Shown: positions 36,401-47,465 of the stretch, one piece after another
How positions within the stretch are numbered: the stretch's first letter is position 1
How the letters are laid out: every line of letters starts with the position of its first letter
Program-made: the position numbers and the translations under genes
The notes under the pieces: generated by a model
Told to the model about the DNA's origin: nothing
The model's database searches: none
What the model saw: only the letters and a program-made list of their open reading frames with translations
Assembly: GCA_004431415.1 (NCBI GenBank)
Contig: QPMI01000560.1
Location: 310,001-374,000, forward strand
Source of the DNA: Cyanophora paradoxa
Taxonomy: Eukaryota; Glaucocystophyceae; Cyanophorales; Cyanophoraceae
Length of the DNA stretch: 64,000 nt
Reading direction: 5' to 3'

Positions 36401-36822
36401 GCCGAGCTTCCCCACCGCGTACGGCAGCGCCCCCAGGTGCGTGATGTCCGGGTGCGAGAGCAGCACCGCGTCGATCTTCGAGGCGACCCTGCGGCACGGG
36501 CGGCGCGGCGGCGGGCTCGCCTCAGCGCCGTCCGGAGAAACGGAGCGCGAGCCCCGCGCACTTCTTTAGGGGCTCCAGCATCTTCGGATCGAACTCATCG
36601 TTCCAGCCGCAGTCCAGCAGGATGCAGAAGTCGTCGATCTCTGCGGCGGCCGGTGCGTCGGCATCGGCGGGTCGGGGCGATCTACAGGAGCGCGCACCGA
36701 GCAAGTACGCGAGCGGCTGCTCCGAGAGCGCACCACCCGTCAGCGGCGTGAACTGCGGGCTCGTCAGCGATCTGGCGCGGCGCAGACGGGCGCGAGATGT
36801 GACGAACCTGCACGGAGGCCAT
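33491..36822 (-). CDS. CPSF2: Cleavage and polyadenylation specificity factor subunit 2 (CPSF100)
   Basis: The start MASVQ (36822) splices to [18 protein letters not shown] and [20 protein letters not shown]. The inactive metallo-beta-lactamase fold follows: [73 protein letters not shown] and [16 protein letters not shown], then the beta-CASP part ([54 protein letters not shown]). A charged region ([17 protein letters not shown]) leads to [44 protein letters not shown] and the end [15 protein letters not shown], stop at 33491. HPD rather than HxHxDH shows the same loss of zinc ligands as other CPSF100 proteins. It scaffolds mRNA 3'-end processing in the nucleus with CPSF73 and symplekin. Confidence 0.96.
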
Positions 36823-38266
<1,444 letters not shown>

Positions 38267-38546
38267 TTCCTTTCCCGTCCGCCGCGGCTCCCCTCGCTGT
38301 AGATCCCCTCCTCCACGCAGAACAAATGAAAAATTAGCAGAGCGCACCCCTTCCTCCGCTCTGCCGCAGGTTGTCGTGTACATCTATCTTTCAAAACTGA
38401 ACCCTTTTTGCGCTATCTGTCTCTTCCAAGTTCGTATCAACTAAAAAGAGCCCACGCTACCTGAGGGTGCCTGGCCTAGCTAGCCCCTAGAAGTTCTCGT
38501 TGTCGGATATCTGGACCTGGATCGGAGTTCAAAATAGCTTCTTCAG

Positions 38547-40589
38547 TCAGGCGGGAATGTGAAGCATGCAAACCGCGGTGTCGTTTGGGTCTGTGAAGGT
38601 TGAGAACGTCCCGAGGCCTGCGGGCGAGGTCAGGGTAAGAGGGCGGCCCAGGGTCGGGGTCGAACCGCGGATCTCCTGGCGAGTGGCGGTGAACTCGACC
38701 CTCGCTTCTGTTATAACTTAGCAAGGGTGAAGAACACGGGTCTCCTCGCGATCGGGTACCTTTCAAGAACTCTATCGACTTGTTCAAGTTCGGCACCAGC
38801 AGGTCTGCCGGCCGTGGCCGCCGGGCCGGTTCGGGAGGGGCGGGGCGGGCGGGGCGGCCGGGCGGCCGGGCGGGGCGCACTGATGCCGACGAAAAACTCG
38901 TTGGAGCCGTGGATCATCTCGTGCGTCTCCTTCGGCGTCTGCGCATGCCGGCCCCCGTGAGCCAGGGGCCGGGGCGCCGGGCAGTTACAGTTGGGGGATC
39001 GCGGCACCTCCATGAGGCAGACGGTGAGGTGCGTGGCGCGGTCGCCGCAGCCCAGCCAGTACATCGAGAGGTTCTCTGGCGGGGCCGTCGGGAAGGGATG
39101 GAGGCGAGGGGCGGCGGGGGCGCGCCCTGCGCGAAGATCTCCTTGTCGACGACGCGGAAGCCCTCGCGGTCGAAGGCCCCGCCCCCGCCCCCCTCCTCGT
39201 CGTCCCCTTCCACCTCCCCGAGCCGCGCCGCCGCCAGCGCCTGGCTCGCCCGCTCCTCCGCCGGCGACGACCGCCCCGAGAGGCCCCCCTGCCGCCCCGC
39301 CCTCAGCGGGGGGCGGGGCAGGGCGGGGCGGGGTGGGGCGGGCAGCGCGCCGAGGTCGGGCCGCGGTTGACGGCGCTGCTGGCGAGACCCCTGGGGGACT
39401 TGGCTCCGCCAGCCGCGGCGTCCTTCTGGAAGAACTGCGCGGGCGTCAGAGCGGCGCGTCTGGGGCCCGGAGCTCCCCGGGGGCGCGCCTGCTCGAAGAG
39501 GGACTGGGCGCTCGTCTTCGAGAAGATGCGGTGGTAGAAGGCGATCTGCGGCCCGCCGTGGGCGGCGGACGGCGGGGGCGAGGGGCCCGGGACGGCGGTG
39601 CGGGGCCCACCGTCTCTTGGAGGTTGCTGCGCGGCGCGGGCGGGGTCAGAAAGGCAGGAGGAGGCGCGGGCAGGGGGCGGGCGCGGGCGGGGCGCCTGCA
39701 GGGGATGGAGACGTAGCCAAGGCGGACGTTCCAGCTGGGGCCCTCGTCGTAGAGCTGCGGTCCGGCTCTGGCTGGAGGGGAGCGAGGGGGCCGGGGCGGG
39801 GCGGGGCGGGGCGGACGCGGGTCTTGAGCTGGCGCTCCTCGGCCTGGACGAGGCGCACGGAGACGCCATTCGGGTCCCGCACCAGCGCCGTCTTCACCCC
39901 GTAGAAGTCCTGCCCCGCCCCGCCACGCCTCGGCTCGGCTCTGAAGCGTGCACGGGCCGCGGGCCCCGCGCCAAGCCGCACCGTCGGCGGGATCTCGAAC
40001 TCGAAGCGCGCGTCCCTGAAGCGCCCGGCGATGACATGCAGCTTGCGCACGTAGAACACGAGGAACCACTTCCCGCCCCGCAGCTCCTTCGGCGGTGTGA
40101 TGCCCTGCAGTGCATGGGCGGCGGCCGGCTACGGAGTGAAAGCAAGGGCAACTGCGGCAGCTTCCCACCTTCTCGTGCTCGAGACGGATTCCGTAGTAGA
40201 AGCCCTACGCAAGCGCTTAGCGGCTGCGCGGAGCGGAGGGAGTGCAGCGCAACCGGACCCTCATCTCGCGGGGCTCGAGGTTCAGCTTGCTAAGGTCGGG
40301 CTTCGGGTGCGCGTAGTACAGGTACTCGTGTGTATCCGTTTCTACCTGCGCACGCTCTCAGCGGTGCGGCCAGAGCCTGGCCCTACCGGCCGCAGCAGCG
40401 CCAGATCACCCGTTTCTGCTGCTGCATCCCCAGGCACTCGCCATAGAACGTATGGCAGCGCTCCTTGTCGAAGCACTGGAAGCGCAGCAACTTCAGATGC
40501 ACCGACTCCTGCGAGGGGAGATCAAATTCGCTGTGCGAGCTGACGATGAGCACGAGGTATTCGGGCTTCGCGGCGCGCACCATTGCCAC
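38547..40589 (-). CDS. Two-module VOC (glyoxalase-fold) protein
   Basis: The start at 40589 begins MVRAAKPEYLVLIVSS. The first vicinal-oxygen-chelate module shows LKLLRFQCFDKERCHTFYGE (strand-helix with FY and LGM), HEYLYYAHPKPDLSKLN, YYGIRLEHEKVG, GKWFLVFYVRKLHVIAGRF and KTALVRDPNGVSVRLVQAEE (PNG turn and ligand Glu). The second shows NVRLGYVS, a FYHRIFSKTSAQSLFEQ helix, MYWLGCGDRATHLTVCLMEV, HEMIHGSNEFFVGI, DLLVPNLNKSIEFLK, ARVEFTATRQEIRG and LGTFSTFTDPNDTAVCMLHI, TGA at 38547. VOC proteins include glyoxalase I, dioxygenases and isomerases. Paired modules are common, but the substrate cannot be named. An intron may lie right after the ATG, so the start is not certain. Confidence 0.78.
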
Positions 40590-40689
40590 TTCTAAGCGTC
40601 ACCCTCGCGCGTCGCGCTCCGCTGCTCCCTCATTGCATGTGCTGGAGCCTGGAGGGCGGCCGTACCCTCCTACGTGTTGAAGCCTAGCC
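40590..40689. promoter_or_regulatory. 100-bp bidirectional promoter (VOC / SDH-like)
   Basis: Start codons of the divergent VOC and saccharopine-dehydrogenase-like genes are 100 bp apart, so both 5' UTRs and promoters are packed here. No TATA box or clear palindrome is visible. Confidence 0.5.
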
Positions 40690-42757
40690 ATGAACGCATT
40701 CACAACGACCCCAGTGCCGTCGAGCAGGCGTCATTCGCATGCGCCGAAGCTAACATTCTCTTCGGCACTGGCGCCGCATCCCGTGGAGGCGCGCAGGCGG
40801 CGGCGCGCGAATCCCGAGATCGGCAGTGCGCCAGCTACCACAGCATCCTCGTCGTCGTCTGCTCCTGCGACGTCGACCTCGCCCTCCCCGCGCCCCCGGG
40901 CGCCAAGGCCCATCAAGCGGTGCCCAGCACGTGCTCGCGCAGCTGCAGCACACCCGGCGCCCCCGCGGCCCTCGTGATGCCCATCGCAGCGTCAAGCCGA
41001 GGATTCTTGTTGTCGGCGGCTCGGGCCGAGTCGGTTCAGCAGTGGGTGCGCTAGCGCTCCCTCCTTTCGAGAGTCGCAGCTCACATCGGCGGCAGCGCGC
41101 AACCTGCAGCGGCTCTACTTCGATGAGTGCGACATATACCTCGCTGGGCGCACGCGCCAGAAGCTGGATCGGGTGGCGAAGTCGGTGGGGGCCGCCGCGA
41201 CGTACGACCTGGACTACACGAACCATGCCGCACTGGAGGACGCGATGCGGGAGTGCTCCGCTGACATCGGTGAGGGCAAGCGCTCCGCGGTGCAAAGGAG
41301 GCGCCGCGCGCCGTGCTGCCGTCTAATCGCGGCCCGGGCTCATGGCCGGCCTTCGTCGCAGTGGTGCACACGGCGGGCCCGTTCCAGCAGCTGGAGCACA
41401 ACGACGTGCTGCAGGTGGCGCTGCAGCGGCACGTGCCGTACGTGGACGTCTGCGACGACCTGCACCTCGCCCAGCACGGCAAGAAGCTCTTCTCCGAGCA
41501 GGCCATCCTCGACGGCGTGCGCGCCCCCGCCTCGCCCCCCGCGTCTCCGCGCCCCTCACCGCCACCGCAGATCCCCTGCGTGGTCTCCGTCGGGTGCGGC
41601 CCCGGTCCCTTCCATCGCCCCCTCCCCCTCGCCACGCCGCTTGAGCCGCCTGCGCCAGGGCCTTCCCGGGGATCACGAACCTGATGGCGGCGCACCTGAT
41701 CGAGGAGGGCGGCGGCGCCCGCTCCGTCGACGTCCGCCCCCGCCCCGCGCCCTGTGGCCCGTCCCCCGCTGATCGCCCGCCCCGCCCCAGTTCAACTACT
41801 TCTGCGCCGGCTCGGGGGGCGCCGGCGACGCCGTCATGAGCGCCACGGTCCGCCCCCGCCGCCCCGCCCTCGAGGCCGGCCCCGCTCTGGGCTGACGGTG
41901 CCGGGCCCGGGGCCAGTTTCTGCTGCTGGCGGAGTCGGTGGTGTCGTACGTGAACGGGGTGGCGGTGCAGGCGCCGCCCTACTCGGACCGCAAGCGCGTC
42001 GACTTCGGCGAGGGCGTCGGCGAGCGCTCCACCTTCCTCTACGAGGCGCGTCCGCCCCGCGCCCCTCGCCGTGTTTCGTCGCACCCCCGACGGACCCCAC
42101 CCCGCCGCAGCTGCCGGAGACGACGCAGATCCACGGGACGTACAAGGTGCCCAACGTGACGGCGCGCTTCGGGACGGCCCCGGAGGCGTGGAACTACGCC
42201 ACGAAGATGGTGGCCGAGCTGGCGCCCCGCGAGATGCTGCGGGACCGCGCCCGCGTGCTCCAGTTCGTGCGCTTCATCAACCCCCTCATCCGCCTCGTCG
42301 ACCCCTTCGTCGGCACCAAGATCGCCATGCGCGTCGACGTGCGCGCGCGCCGCGACCCCCCGCCCCCCTCTTCTTCGCCCCTCAAAGCGAGGGGGCAGGT
42401 GGAGGGGGCGGACGGGGCGCGGCGGCGGGCGATCTACACGCACGAGGACACCGTCGAGGCCGCCGTGCGCCCCCCGCCGCCCCGCCCCGCCCCGCCCCTC
42501 GCCCTTCCTCTTAGAGGGCGCTCCAGGGCCTCGGGGGCGCGGCGTTCGCGGCGATGGTGCTGGCGGGGCGCGTGAGCCCGGGGGTCCACTTCCCCGAGCA
42601 GGCCGTCCGCAACGCCACCGACCGCCAGGTCCGCCCCCCGCCCGCCCCGCCGGGGGGCCCCGCCCCTGGCCGTAAGCTAAGCTGACGGTCCGGCGCGCAG
42701 GAGCTGTTCGACTTCACGAAGGTCCCCGGCACCGCCGGCTACTCCTTCTGGTCCTAG
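40690..42757 (+). CDS. Saccharopine-dehydrogenase-like oxidoreductase, plastid-targeted
   Basis: The leader MNAFTTTPVPSSRRHSHAPK is Ser/Arg/Pro-rich with phenylalanine at position 4, a likely plastid transit peptide of about 75 residues. The NAD(P)-binding fold opens VKPRILVVGGSGRVGSAV (GxGxxG), then NLQRLYFDECDIYLAGRTRQ, YDLDYTNHAALEDAM, VVHTAGPFQQLEHNDVLQVA, VPYVDVCDDLHLAQHGKKL, FPGITNLMAAHLIEEGGGA, FNYFCAGSGGAGDAVMSATV, QIHGTYKVPNVTARFGTAPE and the end LFDFTKVPGTAGYSFWS, TAG at 42755. Relatives occur in cyanobacteria and plant plastids (the family of At1g50450), where the reaction is not established; true saccharopine dehydrogenase activity should not be assumed. The stop lies 125 bp from the convergent TMEM120 gene; TGTAAGTAAGTAAAG in that spacer may contain a poly(A) signal. 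Confidence 0.85.
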
Positions 42758-42882
42758 CCGCGGCCCGCCGCTCCCCCGTCCCTCGCCCCCGGGCCCCTTG
42801 TGGCCCCGTCCTGTGTAAGTAAGTAAAGTCTTTTGTACAGCGGCCGGACTGCAGTGACGCCCACTCGGCAACTGCCCTACAG

Positions 42883-44955
42883 CTACGAGGCCTTCTTGAG
42901 GGCGGTCGGGGTGAGGGAGCGCTGCGAGACGGGGCCCTGCGGGGCGTGCCGCTTCTTGAGCAGCACCTGCGCGGGGGCGTGAGGGGCGGGAGAAGGCGGC
43001 GGCGAGGGGCGGGGGCGGGCCTGGATGGTGGTGTAGACGTTGCCGAAGGAGATGGCGAGGAAGGTGGCGGCGACGATCGGCACGTTGGGCTCCCGCAGGC
43101 CGTGCAGCCACGCGAGGTAGAAGCAGTAGAGGCCGTTCACCGCCGCGTACAGGTGCCCCGTGAACAGGAACGGCAGCAGCACGACCACTGCGCGCGAGCG
43201 GGGGCGTGGTGGGCGGGAGCAGTGCAGGGCAGGGGCTCGGGGGGAGCAGGGGGGTTTGCGCGCACTGTTGGGGGCCCACTGCATCTGGGCGGAGTCGGAG
43301 TTGGCGACGTCCATGATGTCCGCCTGGCCGAGGGCGCGGAGGGTGTAGAGGCGGGACATCTGGTACTTGGTCTGGAGGACCTGCACGAAGCCCGAGTAGA
43401 GGGTGTACAGGAAGAGCATCCCCCGGAACGACCGGTACGACTCCCTGCCCCGCCCGCAGGCATCGGGGCGGGGTCCAGGGAGGGGGCGGCCGGCGGGCGC
43501 ACGAGTCGGGCCACATGCAGATGGCGAAGACGCAGACGAGGGAGAGGTAGTGGTGCCTGCGCGGGCGCCGCTCGGCCCGGCCGTGCAGAGCAGCGGGGCG
43601 GGGCCAGGCGGGCGCGGCGCGCGCACCGGATCCACCAGGTCTTGATGTTCGACCCGTTCATCCGCTGCGGCGGGCGGGGCGGCGCGGCGCGTCGGCGCGG
43701 GGCCGGGCGGGCGGGGTCGGGGCCGGGCTCGAGCGGTGCAGGCGGGGCGCACGAGGATGTTCTCGCGGAGGGCGAGGGTGGAGTAGTAGTACACGAGGAA
43801 GATCTGGTACAGCATGTCTGCGGGGCCCTGGGTGAGGCCCGCGCGGAGCGGGGGAGGGGCGGGGCGGGGCGGGGACGGCGGGCACCGAGCCAGCGGTAGG
43901 AGGTGAAGAGGACGAGGACGTTGCAGAGGAGCCACCAGGGGGTCACCGTCGCCTTGAAGCGCTCGTACGCCTGCTTCACCTTCAGCCGCTCTCCGCGCTT
44001 GTCCAGCGTGATCTGCGCTGGCTTATGAGAGGGCCGCCGCCCGCCCGCCTGCGGGGCGCCCCGCGTGGACCCCCGCGCACCGTGACGTCGCCGATGAAGA
44101 GCTTCATGAATTTGCTGCGGGGCGGGGGCGCTCGGCTCGGGGGCGGGGCGGGGCGCGGCGCGGGGCGCGGCGCAGGGGACCGTGACGCACGACTCGCCCG
44201 TCGGGAACTTCGACTTCTGCGGATGGCGTCGGCGGGGCGAGCCGCTGACGAGGCCGGGGGAGCGGCGGGCGGGCCGGGGCGGGGCGCACCCACTCGCGGA
44301 TGAAGTGCTTGGCGTGCTCGTAGTCGTCGCGGTGCGGGGCGAAGTCCGTGTGCGAGAGCGCCCGCGCCGCCGGCCGCACCGACTTCCAGAAGTCATCCTC
44401 CACCTCCCGCACCTTCTCCCGCAGGAACTTCTGGTTCTGGTGGAGCCTGCGCCGCGCCAGCCCCGCAGTGAGACCTGGAATTGCGTGCACGCCAAGCGGC
44501 GGGGCCGGTGGCGCGGTCGCGACCACGACGCCCATCACCTGTTCAGCTCGACCTGCGCAGAACGAATTAGACCGCGGCCTCGGTGGGAGCGAGCGCTGGC
44601 GGCTCCCAATCGCCCGCAACTCTGGCTAAGGCGTCGCCGCGTACGCCGGACGCCGGGAGCGTCACAGACGCCGACATTGGCTCTACAGCACCAGCGACGC
44701 CAAGCGGCAGCGTACGTGATGCGCCGACGCGCCAGGATAGGCAGCGCGGCTAAGGCGTCGCCGGCCGCGGCTGGATGCGTACGGCGGCGGGCTTCGGAGC
44801 GAGCATACAAGCGTCGATCGCACCTCGTAGGACTTGATCTGCTTCTCGAGCGCGATTTGGTCGGTCTTGAACCGATCGAACTCCCGGTTGAAGCGCGCCA
44901 TAGGCGAGCCCCCCTGGCTGTTGTCCTCGCTACTGTGGCGTGAGTTCTCCGTCAT
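42883..44955 (-). CDS. TMEM120: TMEM120-family multipass membrane protein
   Basis: The N-terminus MTENSRHSSEDNSQGGSPMA and FNREFDRFKTDQIALEKQIK form a coiled coil with HQNQKFLREKVREVEDDFW. The membrane half shows QAYERFKATVTPWWLLCNVL, MLYQIFLVYYYSTLALREN, the family signature NGSNIKTWWI followed by HHYLSLVCVFAICMWP, LFLYTLYSGFVQVLQTKYQM, LYTLRALGQADIMDV, LLPFLFTGHLYAAVNGLYCF and IVAATFLAISFGNVYTTIQ, ending PTALKKAS, stop at 42883. GSxIKxWWxxHHYxS, W-P, and LYxLRALG are diagnostic for TMEM120 (TMPIT). Animal members have a fold like fatty-acid elongases, bind coenzyme A, and sit in the nuclear envelope/ER. About twelve short G-rich (on +) introns interrupt it. Confidence 0.93.
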
Positions 44956-45062
44956 TGCTGCGCGTTGCAGTGGTCGACCTCGAGGCGACGACGAGGGTAT
45001 TGTCCGCTGTACCCGTCGCCAGCCGCTCAGCGCTCGACCCGCTCATCTAGATCCGCGCCACA
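44956..45062. promoter_or_regulatory. 107-bp bidirectional promoter TMEM120 / BUD23
   Basis: The two start codons are separated by 107 bp. The interval contains GTCGACCTCGAGG and GCCAGCCGCTCAGCGC; no TATA box. Confidence 0.5.
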
Positions 45063-46413
45063 ATGAGCAGGCCGGAGGAGATTGGACCGCCGGAGATCGT
45101 GCGCAGCTCCCCGCTCCGCCGCACCCGATCGCGCCGCCAGCTGAGCTTGCCCGCGCCCGCCGCAGTTCTACAATGAGACGGAGGCTAAGAAATACACAAC
45201 AAAGTGCGCAAGCGATGCCGCGCGCTGCGCTTGCGGCGCTGACGGCCGCGCCCGCCCGCCGGCAGCTCTCGCATACAGGAGATCCAAGCGAGGATGACGA
45301 ACCGCGCGCTGGAGCTCCTGAACTTGCCGCCGGACCAGCCAAGCCTCGTTCTCGACATAGGATGCGGCTCTGGGCTCAGCGGGGACGTTCTTGCGGAGAA
45401 CGGTCACACGTGGGTCGGGATCGATATATCGAAGCCGATGCTCGGTGCGCGGGGCGGCGCGGGGCGGGGCGGCGCGGCGCGGCGCGGGGCTGAGGCGCGG
45501 CGCGGCGCAGAAGTCGCCGTGGAGCGCGAGGTGGACGGCGACCTGTTCCTCTGGGACATGGGCGAGGGCCTCAGCTTCCGCACGGGCGTCTTCGACGGCG
45601 CGATAAGGCGCGCCGCCGCCCCCGCCACGCCCCCGCGGCCTTAGCTACGGCTCACGCGGGGGCGCAGCATATCGGCGCTGCAGTGGCTGTGCAACGCGGA
45701 CAAGAAGGGCCACGAGCCGCACAAGCGGCTCCGCCTCTTCTTCAACACCCTCTACAAGTGCCTCGCCCGCGGCGCCCGCGCCGTTCTGCAGGCGCGACCT
45801 CCCTCCCCGCTAGCGCTCCGCTCCGCGCGCCGGGCGGGCAGGCGAGCGGGCAGGGGCGCGGCAGGTGTACCCGAACGGGCCGGATCAGATGAACATGATC
45901 ACGACGGCGGCGATGCGCTGCGGCTTCTCCGGCGGCCTCGTCGTCGACTACCCCAACTCCACCCGCGCCAAGAAGTGCGCCCCGCCCCGCCCCGCCCCGC
46001 CCCCGCCCCGCCCCGCCCCTTGTCTCTGACGCGCGGGGCAGGTTCTTCCTGTGCCTGTTCGCGGGGTCGGCGACGACGGACGGGAGGGTGGAGATGCCGA
46101 AGGCGAAGGGCGTGGACGGCGAGGGCTCGGACAGCGACGAGGAGGAAGAGGAGGAGGAGGGGCCCCGCCAGGCCCGCTTCGAGAACCGCGCCAAGTCCGG
46201 CCCCCGCCCCGCCCCGCCCCGCCCCGCCCCGCGCGCTCCGGCCGAGCGCGGCGCAGGGGGGGGAAGAGCCACTACAAGACGAAGGAGGGGAAGCGGGCGT
46301 CGGTGAAGAGCAGGGACTGGGTCCTCAACAAGAAGGAGCGCCAGCGCACGCAGGGCAAGCACGTCCGCCCCGACTCCAAGTACACCGGCCGCAAGCGCCA
46401 GGGCGCCTTCTAG
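45063..46413 (+). CDS. BUD23: 18S rRNA (guanine-N7)-methyltransferase BUD23
   Basis: The start [12 protein letters not shown] leads to [32 protein letters not shown] and [20 protein letters not shown] (SAM-binding motif I), [90 protein letters not shown] and [15 protein letters not shown]. An acidic patch ([12 protein letters not shown]) precedes the basic tail [20 protein letters not shown] and [18 protein letters not shown] at 46411. The tail RPDxKYTGRKR is a BUD23/WBSCR22 hallmark. With TRMT112 the enzyme methylates a guanosine of 18S rRNA during small-subunit maturation in the nucleus. Length (about 285 residues) is normal. Confidence 0.95.
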
Positions 46414-46747
46414 GCCGCGCCCCCCCGTCCCCTCGCCCTGCCCTAGGCCTCCATTCCGCCGCTCTGCACCCTCCGCCCCGCCTCCCCGACCCCGTCCTTT
46501 GCGTTTCGCTCTTCAAGTCGAACTGCAGACACTGCAGGAGTTATGGCCGCTCTGGCACAGAGCTGCTTCTACGCTACAGTAGCTCAGCTTGACGGACGTG
46601 AGCGGGGTGCCATCGTGGAGCGGCCGGGGGGGCAGCGACATGAACAGGGCTAGTCGAGGCGCGCATCGGGGCGCGCGGTGTCGGCACGAGCTGGGGCGAT
46701 CGCTCGACCGAGGAGATGTGCTGAATGCGCTAGCCTTCCCGCCCGCG
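46414..46747. other. Convergent spacer BUD23 / MED30-like
   Basis: 334 bases of 3' flank between two convergent stops. An inverted GCAG-rich element (CTGCAGACACTGCAG) lies near 46525. No gene is seen. Confidence 0.45.
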
Positions 46748-47175
46748 TCAGGGGGGCTTGTGCGTTCGCAGCAGCTGCGAGAGGGACTGGAGCTGGTCGA
46801 TCATGGCTTTCATCTGCTGGTTCTTCTCCGCGCATTCCTGGAGCAGCGAGTCAGACGAAGGTAGCTAGCGCACGACGCTCTCACGCGCACCTTGCGCAAC
46901 GCGTCCCGGTGCGCCACGAGCTTCGAGAGCTCGGCGCGGCTCATGTCGTCCATCTGCGAGTCCAGGATTCGTTGCTGCGCGTCTGCTTCCTTGACTATCG
47001 CCAGGAGCTTTCGGTATGCGTCCGCGTACTGCTCCTGCGCCCGCTTGGCGCGCTGGAGCACCTCGGGCGCGGTGGCTTCCCGCTGGAACATGTCCACCTC
47101 CTCCAGCGCTCCGAAGAGCTCGCGCGCCGCGACGAGCAGCGCCCGCACGGCGGGCACGTTCCGCTCGCTTGTCAT
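46748..47175 (-). CDS. Mediator complex subunit 30-like protein
   Basis: The two-exon gene starts MTSERNVPAVRALLVAAREL (47175; an ATG eight codons upstream at 47199 is also possible) and continues EEVDMFQREATAPEVLQRAK, AYRKLLAIVKEADAQQRILD and MSRAELSKLVAHRDALRK, then after an intron ECAEKNQQMKAMIDQLQSLS and QLLRTHKPP, TGA at 46748. The second exon resembles the MED30 C-terminal helix (KNQQLKQIMDQLRNL in animals), and the overall two-helix layout and ~130-residue size fit. Mediator links activators to RNA polymerase II. Coiled-coil similarity can mislead, so another Mediator or helical-bundle subunit is possible. It is divergent from the next gene over 290 bp. Confidence 0.62.
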
Positions 47176-47465
47176 CGAAACCTCTGCAGCGGGCTTCACT
47201 CCGAACTACCCCTCGTGCGCTGAAGGAGCTCGGGAACTCGACAGAGGTCGGCGGCGGTGCTCGGGAAGCCGGGGCGGATGGGGGAACCTTTCGTGGGCGG
47301 GTACACTCGAAAACAAGACACCACATTCCGGCATCCGCGAGGCTCGTTGTAGCATCGGAGGAATGAGGAGAGAAGTTAGAGGCTACAGCTGAGGCCGGAC
47401 TCAACAGCGAGCCCTCGGCCTCAACACGCTGAGTCTGAGGCTGCCGTCCTGTGCGCGGCACCGCC
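47176..47465. promoter_or_regulatory. Divergent promoter region, MED30-like / 47466 gene
   Basis: 290 bp between two start codons. A GAGGCTACAGCTGAGGCCGG element with an E-box-like CAGCTG is visible near 47385; no TATA box. Confidence 0.4.

Noticed and set aside
34180-36751. Plus-strand frames of 463 and 620 residues opposite CPSF2
   Set aside because: CPSF2 exons on the minus strand are conserved residue by residue; the plus frames are Arg/Ala-rich noise.
38645-38705. tRNA-like GGTTCGACCCC T-arm with GGGTCG/CGACCC ends (minus strand)
   Set aside because: The span is only about 51 nt, there is no D-arm or anticodon arm, and it lies within the last VOC exon in frame.
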